From assembly GCA_000499405.2 (NCBI GenBank), contig HG738138.1:12773208-12837207 (forward strand): a stretch of 64,000 bases of DNA, given 5' to 3'. The notes under the pieces were generated by a model that was not told the DNA's origin, did no database searches, and saw nothing but the letters and a program-made list of their open reading frames with translations. Below, piece by piece: positions 12,401 to 22,972 of this stretch; position 1 is the stretch's first letter, and the number at the start of each line of letters is the position of its first letter. Made by a program: the position numbers and the translations under genes. Source of the DNA: Onchocerca volvulus (Eukaryota > Nematoda > Chromadorea > Rhabditida > Onchocercidae).

Positions 12401-15049
12401 AATGAGAGAAAAAAGGGATAAAGAGATGCGCGGAAGAGGGAGAATGAGAGGAAAAAGGATGGAGAGATGCGGGGTAGAAGGAGAATGAGGGAAGAAAAGG
12501 ATAGAGAGATGTGGGGAAGAAGGAGAATAAGACAACGAAAGGAAGGCGGGTCAATAAACTCCGCCTTCTCACTTATTTTTAGTTGTCACGTACGTGACAC
12601 GTGAAAAAACGTAACCATATTAACTCGTTAAAAAGGCCGGTTGCAGTAGAAAGTTGTATCAAAATTTGAAAAAAATCGGTTGAGAATTTACCAAAGATCA
12701 GGCGTTAGGAACAGTTCGGATTTACATTTTTCTTTATAATAAAGATAAAGATGAAATTGATGGGCAAAAAAAAGAAGGAAAGAAGGAATCTTATATACTA
12801 CTTGTTTAGAAATTTCTACCTTCAGCTTTATGCATATAGATATATCATAATTCATATGAAGCAAATCATCAGTACTTGGAACAATAACCGCATGCATCAT
12901 TTATCTCGTAAAAATGCTTACTTTGATATCAGTGTAGAATGATGCACATCATTTAATTTCATGCCAAAAAATCAACTGCTTATTTCATCCTCATAAAATT
13001 GATTGAAAATACGTCTTTTTTATTGTTTGAAAGATCAATAATTCTATTTATTTGTCAGTGATTTCATTTTTTCTTTTAATTTACTCTTTCTATCGATGGG
13101 GAAAAAAAAGTATCCAGTCTTAAAACTACAAAGATTAGCTCTCATTCTTGTTACCATTTATTAATTTATGTATTTCTTTGGGCAAGATTAGAAGAATTTT
13201 GCTGATTTACAATGTCCAGGATTTAATTCATCTCTTCCGTAGTTGCCATGGAATATTTCCTTTTGAATAAATATTTGGGTATTTCTTTTGCAAAATTGAG
13301 AGTAGGCCAACATATGTCTTAAACTTAGTTGGAAAATAATATTTGTTTTCAGTAAATATCGAAAACTATTCAATCATTTCGAAGTGTTACCTATAAATAT
13401 TATATTGTTATGAATTTTTTTCAGTCTCTTTACTGGAGGAATGAAAAGGAATGACTTGGATGGAGAGACAAGTAGGATGAGAGATAGACTGATAGGTTGT
13501 GTCATCAACTGATTACTTCATTAATCATTCAGCTGATGATTTATTTGATTCATATATTAAATTAATTACCATTATGATTTGGTAAGTATATAGGCCTATG
13601 GATGTTGACATATGATGCCTAAATAAAAGACTGCATTGACGTTCAGTCTCGAGCATCATTATGTTGACAACAAATGTTTTAAAAACTTTCATTCATTTAA
13701 TGTATATCCGACTGCATTTCCTTTTTGTTTCTATCATATAAAATTAGGATTGACTGAACCATATTGATTATACTTTCCACTTTAATGCTTTCTAGAAAGG
13801 AAAAAGGAGATAAAATAAAAATAAAGACAAAATAAAGTACAAGAAAGGAAGGAAATAAATGGGGGAATATGAGGCTAAAGGAGAAATAATTCAAAGTTCA
13901 TGTTCTCTAAAAAGTTGAAAAAATATTGGATCTTCTTTATCAAGATCCAGTATTCTTTCAACTTCTGAGAACATGAATTTAAATCATAAAACACAGAGAA
14001 CTGATATACTTTACACTACGGATTTATAGGATATACGCCATCACAGCAAGCATCACAAGCGGATAATCGCTCTACCACGTATCATCGCGAAGAATCCAGA
14101 CGTTACGAATCATCCTCAACACAAGTAAGCCATCTTAACGCCTGTTTTCGTCATAAATTTTCCCGAGTAAATTTGAAACTTCTCCGCAGTAAATTTTTAA
14201 TAGATTTCTTCACAAAGTTTAATTTCTCCCACGCTTTCCTGAGTAATCAGAGTTATAGGGTGGCGGTCCACCTCCACCAAGCAGTACGTTCCGTAATGAG
14301 GGAGCTTTTACGCGACCGGATATGATGTCCATCCGACCAACATACGATCCTTATCTGGAAAATCTTAAATCACCGCTTATCAAGGATGAAAGTGATGGGA
14401 AAACGCTCAGACTTAGGTTTATTTATTAATTCATCATATGCTGCAAGTTCGAGAAAAGTAGTTTAGAATATCATTAATCATTATGTAGTTTGACCTCTAA
14501 AACTTTATGCAGTGGTTAACTGATAATGTAATTTAGGAAATTTTTTAAGGATCCTTAAACGAAAAGCAGAATATAGCATTATTCATCATATATGCCCGAA
14601 GATTTTTTCGCAGTTTCCAAAGATACGTTGCATCTGGCCAATCCAAATTTACCGAAATGACGTGAAATAAAACTTTAAAGTATGCTTCAGATTCGATGTT
14701 GCACAATATAAACCGGAGGAAGTAACAGTAAAAACAGTTGACAACAGACTTTTGGTTCATGCTAAACATGAAGAAAAAACACCACAACGTTCCGTATTCA
14801 GAGAATATAATCAGGTTTCGGATATTTTTTTCTGTTAATATACAGTTTATTTAACTAAGTTCTGGTTGTATTAATTTCGACATATCTAATCTTCCTCTAT
14901 ATCAGCATTTTTTGAATTATTGATGCATTCTTCTTCAGGAGTTTATGCTTCCTCGTGGTACAAATCCAGAATTGATCAGCAGCACGCTAAGTACGGATGG
15001 TGTTTTAACGGTTGAAGCACCGCTACCCCACTTGGCTATTCAGCACTGA
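9499..15049 (+). CDS. hsp-25: Small heat-shock protein, HSP-25 type
   Basis: Five exons (9499-9640, 14030-14124, 14259-14416, 14691-14814, 14939-15049) join in phase to a 209-residue protein ending in TGA. The first exon encodes a charged helical N-terminus (RERFEAEMKHVEEEMKRLR). A Pro-rich linker follows (GGGPPPPSS, about residues 80-88). The alpha-crystallin domain runs from about 124 (DGKTLRLRF, KPEEVTVKTVDNRLLVHAKH) to the C-terminus, with the end motif STDGVLTVEAPLP. These blocks match the nematode HSP-25 family as I know it. This family is an ATP-independent holdase chaperone, associated with muscle in C. elegans. The start is the first ATG after an acceptor-like AG at 9478-9479, which may be a spliced-leader site. 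Intron 1 is unusually long (4.4 kb) and holds a Helitron remnant, a minisatellite and a hairpin. Confidence 0.92.
10595..11850 (+). mobile_element. Decayed Helitron (Rep/helicase) fragment
   Basis: One mostly open plus-strand frame, broken by a few stops and shifts, shows Helitron Rep/helicase landmarks in the correct order: AFWYNPTDDYS, a CxxC segment (VCLFCKALKF, near 10690), IDGKCCKRYPRALISNT (near 10780), NGQHVYFTVANMQQIAPNPP (near 10930), HPNQDECFFLCMLLVNVSGP (near 11160), NQIRTLFGIILNVC (near 11360), then FEQKGIYDQ and IFFLDAPG near 11710-11790. It stops where the helicase Walker A GGTGKT should be (GRIDKL here). Comparison with the remembered family indicates large internal deletions, for example between 10890 and 10925. 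It is a dead fossil inside intron 1 of hsp-25, in the same orientation. Confidence 0.8.
12009..12540. repeat. Purine-rich minisatellite with interspersed A/T block
   Basis: Irregular tandem array of units such as GAAGAAGGAGAATGAGAG and GGATAGAGAGATGCG. It is broken by three copies of an A/T block, TAATTATTAATTATATTAAC followed by TGTTATYAGAGAAG, at about 12009, 12101 and 12333, with a partial copy near 12248. One strand is almost pure purine. Long minus-strand open frames rich in Ser, Pro, Phe and Leu across this stretch are repeat artefacts. Confidence 0.85.
12542..12598. repeat. Short hairpin and 14-bp perfect palindrome
   Basis: GAAGGCGG (12542-12549) pairs with CCGCCTTC (12561-12568) around an 11-nt loop. 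Seventeen bases on is the perfect palindrome GTCACGTACGTGAC (12585-12598). They sit at the right edge of the minisatellite, downstream of the Helitron fossil. A hairpin is expected near a Helitron 3' end, but I see no CTRR terminus after it, so the link is only suggestive. Confidence 0.6.
13897..13977. repeat. 81-nt fold-back hairpin in hsp-25 intron 1
   Basis: The left arm starts TTCATGTTCTC (13897-13907) and the right arm ends with its exact complement GAGAACATGAA (13967-13977). After a small bulge a second stem of about 22 pairs (AGTTGAAA to GGATCTT, 13913-13934) pairs with 13942-13963, with one mismatch and one G-U. The loop is the 7-nt CTTTATC (13935-13941). It lies about 50 bases before exon 2. 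The size and shape suit a microRNA precursor or a very short MITE. Confidence 0.7.
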
Positions 15050-15850
15050 ATTCACGTAATCAGTTTCTGTCACATCAAGTATCTTCGAACGACACATTTC
15101 AAATCTAATTTTTTCTCTTCGTTACTGCTGCTATTATAACAGTCAATATGATCTGTGCAACAAAGTCCAAAAAAATGTGCTATTTTTTTCTTTTCATTTC
15201 GAATGATTCGTGTGCAGTTCTGAAATACAGCGGGAATCATTTGAATATAACAGTATCAATTTTATAAAAATGTTCTATTCTGATGAATAGCCTAGCGCTG
15301 CTATTAAACTAATTCTATATAAACTGTTTCTTCTATCCAGAGGTGAAAAAAAAAAAGAAAAAGAAAAGACGGAATTTGCATTTAAAACTTCCTTGTCCCG
15401 TGAGAAATATCTTTATCAAATTAACAGCAAAATCTTAAGAAGATATGAATTAACTTCAACAGTTAAATTTCAAAGTTACCGATCAGTTCAAAAAGTATCA
15501 CTTTTAGGCTTTTCATTAACAACGACGAACCTATCACAACCTTTGCTCATCCTTGCTGAAAACTCGAAGAAAACAGAAAAAAAAATTTCGATGAAGTTTT
15601 TTATTGAAGCCATGATAATGCCAACACTAAATGATCGATCACTTATAGTATTCAGAATAATGCCTCTCTCTTTGCTCACCAGCAGATAGGAGAATTAGAG
15701 ACAGAATTTTTGAGTAATTATAAACTATGGCTAACAAAACAGTGATTACAAGCAGATAACAAACTGAAAGTTGAAGCACTGCAAAAACGATATAGATGAT
15801 TTAATAACAAATGTACAATCATCTTATAAAAAACACTGAAAGCATTAAAA
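15050..15850. other. Convergent 3' spacer, hsp-25 / MRPL41
   Basis: Carries the 3' untranslated regions of the two convergent genes. No additional exon is supported; the 98-codon open frame at 15393-15689 has low-complexity, chance-like composition. Confidence 0.5.
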
Positions 15851-16456
15851 TTACTTAGACTTGTCAACGTGAATCTCATTCTCTATTTCGCTGTCCATAA
15901 AGTATTCCCCGTCGTTATACATCTGCCTGAAATTATGGATTTCAAATTGGATAAAATCACTTAAAGAAAATTTTGAATGATAATAAAATTGAAATAACCA
16001 TGCGACTGTAAGCAACAATGAAATCCAACGAATCTCCATAAAAAAATCCAAAATGAGACCTTTGTAGCACACCCGACTTCCGTAACGAATTTGAAACAAA
16101 TAAAAGTAACAAAGATTTAAACCTTATTGATGGCGCGTAATGTGTATCAAACAAAAAGCGCGGTGTTGTTTTTGGCGGAGGCCATTTTTCACCTTCAAAT
16201 ATAACGGAGTCAGCGCCCTCTTCACTACCGTACTTGGCTGCCAATTTTTCAAACTTTTTCCTCCTAAAAGCCAATCAAAGTCTTTAAATTCTGGAAAGAA
16301 AGTAGTCCTTCCATTTACAAAGATGAACAATAGAATGTTGTAGAAAGCAGTGGGGTCCGCGCACTTAATTTGAAAAAAAATGTGATTTAAAGAGTATAAA
16401 GTCTTCCACTTATCAAAATAATCAATATAATACTAATAAAAAAAAAAAAAAAAAAA

Positions 16457-16525
<69 letters not shown>

Positions 16526-17229
16526 CATTAATCATTATTATTATTATATATATATTATATAGGAAATATTCACCTCTTTTCAATTTCAAAATCGGTTCGA
16601 TATGACACATAGGGACGCAACCGAAATCCTCGTAAATCTGGAACAACTAATTCTGGATACATTTCTTCAACATGTACAAATTCTCCAGTGATCGGATCAA
16701 CAAAACCAACAGGTTGAGTGCCAGTATAGTCTAAAAAGGATGGATGTTGTTAACCATGGGAAATACCTTGATAATATTTTTTTAATGGATAATCATAAGT
16801 AAAAGAAACTCACGATGCAGTTCCTTCGGATTTTCTTTCTTGAACTTCGGTGACAATTCCGGGAATTCACGATCCTGTCCCGGAAGCTGATGACGCTCAT
16901 GTATAGTGGGACCGCGTTTTCGCCATCCTTTGGCCTATTGAAAGTCATATTAAATTCACTGACATCACTTTATAGCTAGCATTATTTTAACCGTACTTTC
17001 ATCCGAAATCTTTAAAAGAAATAACACCAGTTATATATTCTTTAAATAAATTAATAATTATAACTATTTTGGAATAAATAAAACTAATTTCAATCCGGAC
17101 TACCAACTGAACAACAGAAATATTTTAAAAATACCATACTTTCGAGAATATTGGCCATGGTGGTCGAAAATAATGAGGATTGAGTGACCGTACTCCTCTG
17201 GTAGATACCAGAACTACTGAAGCTAGCAT
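15851..17229 (-). CDS. MRPL41: Mitochondrial large-subunit ribosomal protein L41
   Basis: Five exons on the minus strand (17229-17140, 16934-16814, 16730-16574, 16263-16123, 15926-15851) join in phase to 194 residues. The start codon opens a typical mitochondrial presequence (MLASVVLVSTRGVRSL: hydrophobic, hydroxylated and basic, with no acidic residue). The diagnostic L41 core follows: VEEMYPELVVPDLRGFRLRP then YVSYRTDFEIEKR, encoded by exon 3. The C-terminus carries a WPPPK motif and an acidic tail. The protein belongs to the large subunit of the mitochondrial ribosome. All introns are GT-AG. The intron between exons 3 and 4 contains a long AAT microsatellite. Identity rests on the L41 core motif and is secure at family level. 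Confidence 0.92.
16459..16525. repeat. (AAT)n microsatellite
   Basis: About 22 uninterrupted AAT/TAA trinucleotides preceded by a poly-A run, inside the third intron of MRPL41. A poly-Tyr open frame on the minus strand is purely a product of this repeat. Confidence 0.95.
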
Positions 17230-18290
17230 CGCAATTTCAGTGCATAACGAAGGATGGGACTAAGTCAACATGTTTCTGCTGAAAAACAAGATGTACAACT
17301 GTTTCAAACTTAATTTAAGAGAGAAACAAGGGGAGCATTTTCGAATAGTTCCAAGCACAAATTGGAACCAAAAAGTAAGGATGTCACTTTTCCATAAAGA
17401 AATAATTATTTGCACCAAATAACAACAATGAAAAAGATTTTTAAAACATTATTTATGAAGCAGAACACTCTGCGAAAACAATCAAATGTAAACAAAGCGA
17501 TACTACATAATTTCGCTTAATGCTGTAGAATAAACTGTATATATTGTGCATGTGAAGCGAAGTGACAAAGTTACTGATGAAATCAATAACAATGTAATAA
17601 AAGTTTAGCTGTTATCATCAACAGATCGAAAAAAAAAAATGAGAATCGTAGAAAATCTTTCTTTTCAAAGAAATGAGAGCTGAAAGAAAAAATTATATAT
17701 GACTTCATATAAATTTTGATAGACTTACAACAGTAACATAAATATAGCTGAACTAGAAGGCGAGATCACAGCAATGTTTCACAAAACAATCATTGGTAAG
17801 AAACAGAAAGAAAAAAAAAAAAGAAAAAAAAAATCGTACTTGAAATAAAATCAAAATACGCATCAATTATTCTAAAAATTCTTAAACAAATTTTATATAA
17901 TATAAAGAAAATAAAGTTTAGTTGTTGGGTTTTATATTCATAAGTACATGATATTCCTTGAAGATTCAGCAAAACAGAATACAGATTTAACTAACTTATA
18001 TGAACTGTACTTTTTTGAAATCGTCGCTATGAAGGCAAAAAATCCGGTAATCTAAACCGTATGTAACTAGGTATTTGAAATGAGATAGGATTATGAATTC
18101 TAAATTGAATCATCTTCCAAATAAAAAATGACATTGCTGTATAAAATAGCCGTAAAATAAAAGAAATTTCACCAAATTATGGATTCAGATATGGAATTTG
18201 TGGCAGAAAAAAGCTTGAAAATAGCATAGGATAAATGAAATGTGGAATTATAAAGCATTGGAAAAAATTTTTTTAAAGGTATAAAGGAAA
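17230..18290. other. Spacer between MRPL41 start and PAFAH alpha end
   Basis: Holds the 5' flank of MRPL41 and the 3' flank of the next minus-strand gene. A/T-rich with poly-A runs near 17630 and 17810. No further exon could be supported. Confidence 0.5.
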
Positions 18291-19782
18291 TCATGAATCT
18301 GGATTGAGCGCAGCGTTTATGGCAACTAAAACCGGTTCATAGATTTTCCGATAACCTTCTTGAGTGAGATGAACATAATCAAACATATAATGAGATTCAA
18401 TCTGGCCATTCGTACCTGAACGATTGAAGTATGTGTTTTGCAACAAAAAATAACTATGCCAACATATGAAAATTTTTTTAATGTTGAAATGGTGGAATAT
18501 ATCCTGGACAGCGGAATTCTAGAAAGACAATTATCACTAAATATATGGGAAGAAGAGCATTGCTAAATGCTTGAGAATATATGAGAATAGGTATAACTTC
18601 AAATGTCTTCGCCTAAAATTAGATAAATAAGTGTTCAAAGAAATAAATGAAGTGAACAAGCCTTGTATGGAAGGTTCCACGTCGATTACATCTGCCATAC
18701 CTTTTAACACTTTTTCCAGATTCTCATTGATTCGAGTCACTAATTCACGCCGTTTGTTTGGTCTTCTTCCGGATGGAAGAAGCTTCTAGAAGATGAAAAA
18801 CCTAGTTCAAAAACAGTTTTTCAAGTCAAAAGATTTAAACTAATTTTTTACAAAATGTTCAGTTCTCAATCTTTGCGATTATGATTACTCTGACAAAGCA
18901 TAATTAACAACAGAACCCAAAGAAGAAAAGCATCATCGGAACAACAAATTAATCATCAGAAGCAATAAATTACCATAAAATACAATTTTGCTAATGGCTT
19001 CTGCTTTCGAATGGTTTCAGCAACATTTTTCAAGGCCTCTAACATCTGTTCCTCAGTTAAGTCGAAATCCGAATTGCCAATCGATACAACAATTACCTGT
19101 GAAATAATAAAAGATAATAAACGACACCAAATAATAAAAGATACCAAAAAGGGAATTTGAAAATTGCAATCAATCTCGTAAAATATCTAAATCAGTAAAG
19201 CATGTAAATGCAGAAAAAAAAAGTCATAGAAAGGAAACGTCATACCTTGGGATCCAAGCCTTCCAAAATATTGTTTTCAAGCCTCCATGATAAGTTCGAG
19301 ATTTTATCACCAAAAGCTCCAAAACACAAGCAGTGTAGTGGGGCTAAATTTTCTCGATATATCTGGAATAAAAGCATTTTCGGAAATGATCACTAATAAT
19401 TAGAATTTAAATAACTCTAACTGAATTGTAATTTTTGTTGGAAGAATCAAAAACTTACTAATGACTGTTCAAGCAAAGCCATATGATCATCGCCTAAAAA
19501 TAAAACATCAGCTTCTTTATCACGTGCTTCCGAAACGAATAATTCCTGCTGAAATCAATAAAAATCCAAACTAATAAACATTCAAATCAAATATTCAGCA
19601 AAAATCTTGATTTTATACAAATGAATTGTAACTCAGCAAAGGTAGCTGAATATCTCGGAAATTTAATGTCATCATTTAAAAAATCAAAAAAGTCCGAAGT
19701 TAAATCTAAAAATGTCAAAAAATACTAATTCTGCCCAACGATTATCACCAGCATCATCCAATCTTCCTTGCTTCTCCATCAT
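18291..19782 (-). CDS. PAF-acetylhydrolase Ib alpha-type SGNH protein, probably inactive
   Basis: Six minus-strand exons (19782-19726, 19548-19459, 19362-19246, 19096-18974, 18785-18662, 18415-18291) give 211 residues; the family is usually about 230. Family landmarks are clear: GDNRWAEL, ARDKEADVLFLGDD, LHCLCFGAFGD, WRLENNILEGLDPK, KLLPSGRRPN and MFDYVHLTQEGY. In mammals the alpha subunits pair with LIS1 and hydrolyse platelet-activating factor. Here the block I nucleophile is replaced: GDS becomes GDD (about residue 40). Block III GTN becomes GNS, while the block V Asp and His (about 183 and 186) remain. The protein is therefore probably a pseudoenzyme that keeps a LIS1-related structural role. 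Drosophila's homologue is also known to lack active-site residues. Intron 5 appears to use a GC donor (after 18662). The start is the first ATG after a T-rich acceptor. Confidence 0.85.
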
Positions 19783-22700
19783 AAACCAGCCCGTTAATGA
19801 AATAACTAAAAAAAAAAAGCCTAGATGTATGAGAATTTTACATAATATCAACAAACGAGAACGAATATGTCCTATGCGCAACAGTCACCTATACTAGCAA
19901 TTTCAAATGAATTTACATAATGTATTGGAAATTGTAATACAGTCTAATAGCATGACTTATAGATCATAAAAAATTTTTAAGTCTAATCTTGCACTTTTTT
20001 ATCGCCCTTGAACATAAAAGAAGAGAAAATTCTCATAAAAGTTCATTTGGAAAATATGCACGTCCTAATTTTTGATATAGATAGTGGTCATCTGAATGAT
20101 ATGGAAATTACAGAATGAAATAACATTGTTAAAAAAAATTCTCCAAATATTATTTAACTTCTTAACAGCATCGCATGGTCGGCGAGAATGAGAATGAAAA
20201 AGTAAATTTTACAACTTCTTGAATGTCCTTTTCCGCACATAAATGAATTGTTGTTTGTCAATTGTGAACGCTTATAGGGGAAATACAGAAAAGAAACCTT
20301 CAGATGTTCGAAAACGAAAAAAAAAAATTGCAAGAGCTTTAAAATGACAGGAGTGAAAAGACCGGCCTCCCCATCCATGCAAGCTTGTTGTTAACGAATT
20401 GGAAAAGAAAAAATCGAATACACAAAGTGAAATGAAACAAGAAAAGTCATCAGAACAATTTTATGAGTGAACATTAAATGTATTGAGAATAATTCAAGAG
20501 AATGTATTACTTATAGTGTATTTTTTATTTTCTTGTTATTCATTTTACATAAAACATCTCGATTGTATATTTGTCACTGAACTTTTCCACAAATATTTCC
20601 AGCTCAGTAAAGGTAATCGTATACCATTCAAGATAAAGAAATTACAAACTTAAAACCAGTTTTGAATACAATCTTCATGTGAAGCGAGTAATATAGCAGA
20701 TTGTCCTACATATATATCTTGACAAAAGATAAAATCAATGAAACGAAAACCTTAGTTCTACCGTTCAGATATAGATTAAAAGTTGAAAATTAATTATAAC
20801 ATAGATCTAACCTTAAAATGAATTTATTTTAAGTAAACTTATCAGCGTTACATCACTTTCTTTTCGAAAACACGAACTACTAACCGACCTGTCGCAGAAT
20901 TCAAACAATGTGTACTCTTATTCACATTCAAAACGTTAAACAAGATAATGTTTATGCGGATGAGAAAAAAGTGAATATAAGAATCTATGACAATATTCTT
21001 CCACTTCTGCATCGTTTGCGAAAATAACCATTATGAAGATAGCATTACTTGAAGAATAAATTTGCCAGTTTTACACTCGTAATGCTTTTTATGAAACTGC
21101 AATAATTACGTTAACTTTCGGAAGTTGCGGAAAAGAATCCAAAACATTGTTGAGAACTAGATAAAAACCCTCCGAAATTCTTACTATATTACGTCTTTCC
21201 ATAACTAAAATATTATCAGAGCAGCCATTTTTTAACACCATTTAAAATCTTCGTGTGAAACCAATATCAATTTCAAACAAAATGTTATCAACCTTTTAGA
21301 TCTCCTGTCTAATTTTAAAAAAATATAGACTGCATAAAACTAAGCAGTAATAGAAAGGATATCAGGTAAATTGTTCTTCTAGCAAAAACTATGACGACAT
21401 ATCATCAAAAGCAATATTTTCTGTAGTTCAATTTATTGTTGGAGAAATACGAAGAAATCGGAAAACAAACATCACTTTCAGTAACAAAAAAGGGCGATTT
21501 GACAAATATCATAAAAATTCACGATGCTATCTGTCAACTTTGAGCATATAAAGGCGTCTATTCCAGATGCAAGTTCATCGTCTTTCATCAAATTTTGCAG
21601 ATTTTTGCTTGAAAAATACTGCTTCATATCGAACAGATGTATTTTTTCGCTTCTGAAAATGCCCTTTCAAAGACAACAATCATAAGGAACAACAGTAAAA
21701 CTTTCCCCTCATAGTTTTAAGCGTACGACAATTAGGAAAAGTTATCTCTAAGAGAAGCATTCTTTACCTAAGCATTTACTCAAGCATATCAAATTAATTT
21801 GTAACACCTACTCGCTGTTCCCTTTCCCTAATTTTCTACATATCTGAAGTACATGTTTTAACAATCATACAACATTAAAAATTTGATCAGAAGCATGGAT
21901 GCAGATAGCTCGGAAACAGTCATAGAACTCAAAAAAGAATTTTGAGATTTCGGTTCCAAAATTAATTTTAAAAAAATTTATAAATCCGCCCTCTTCCATC
22001 CTCTATCTCTTACTCATTAATATTGCGCTTCGAAATAACAAGAAAACGAAAATAGGGTTTCGCTATCATTTCATCCGCAACAAAAAAAGAAAAAAAAGAA
22101 AAAGAAAAAGAAAAAAGAAAAAAAAAAAAGGAACAATAGAATTTGAGCACAAAATGGCCGTGCATACAAGAAATTCAAAAAAAAAGAAAAAAGAGAAAGA
22201 AAACATGAAGTGAGATATAAAAGGCTACAAAATAATTTAATCAATGATTTACATCACGAAGCTCAACTATATAATCGATTTTGGATAAAAGCTACACATT
22301 ATACTAAACTTGGTCATTATAAATCCTACTTTTAAAACGTCAAGTGTTACTTTCTTTGAGTGAAAAGTATCTAAGGACATGGATTCATCTTCACTGCTTT
22401 TGTAATGGCAGTAACGTCTGTAGTCATTGAAAATCATATCAAATTTCATGGACTAAAGCGATTAAAAGGCATGTAAGCGGGGATGAAACGCATACATATT
22501 TCATCAATAAAAACATTGTAATATCTATACATGGCACCAGAAAAAGAAAACAAAATCAGTAAAGTTTTCGACAATCAATGGCGTAAGAAATGCATTTCAT
22601 TTTTTAAATGGCGTTAATATATAAAACAAATTTTTCCTTACCACAAGGGGAATATTTTTGGTGCAATACTTAATCTTTTCTTGATGGTATTGACGGTATA

Positions 22701-22964
22701 ATTGTACTTCGGACTCTGTATCATGACAAGCTGTACGTCAGACATAGCGATTAGACACTGGATTTTTTTGAAGAACGCAATTGGATGATAAGAATATTAC
22801 AAAGCTCAATTTAATTTACCTCATAAGTCTGAACAAATACGACACAAATTGTTCCATAATGCCTATTACTGACTCTTTCTAAGCACAGATTAAACGAAAA
22901 AATTCCTATTGCAGCACAAGCGGCAAAGCTATCCTGAATCGAAACAAAGGGTCGTCTTCCAGCA
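19783..22964. other. Spacer between PAFAH alpha start and KCTD end
   Basis: A/T-rich. Contains a long AAAG/A-rich purine run at about 22081-22130. No reliable exon recognised, except that 22630-22972 may carry minus-strand coding sequence (see the separate entry). Confidence 0.45.
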
Positions 22965-22972
22965 CTAGTGGT
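22640..22972 (-). other. Two open blocks with splice-like edges downstream of KCTD
   Basis: On the minus strand 22972-22820 is exactly 51 open codons between an acceptor (TTATAG) and a donor (GAG then GTAAAT). Its composition is protein-like, with segments such as [14 protein letters not shown] and ERVSNRHYGTICVVFVQTYE. A second block follows an acceptor at about 22732 and can be read open to a stop or to a GTAAGG donor. The reading phase does not match the end of the KCTD exon at 23190, so this is either 3' UTR, an alternative terminal exon or part of another small gene. Confidence 0.25.

Noticed and set aside
12332..12572. Two long overlapping minus-strand open frames rich in Ser, Pro, Phe and Leu
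   Set aside because: They are translations of the purine-rich minisatellite; the unit periodicity explains the absence of stops.
16458..16646. Minus-strand frame ending in a run of about 20 Tyr
   Set aside because: Product of the AAT microsatellite in an MRPL41 intron.
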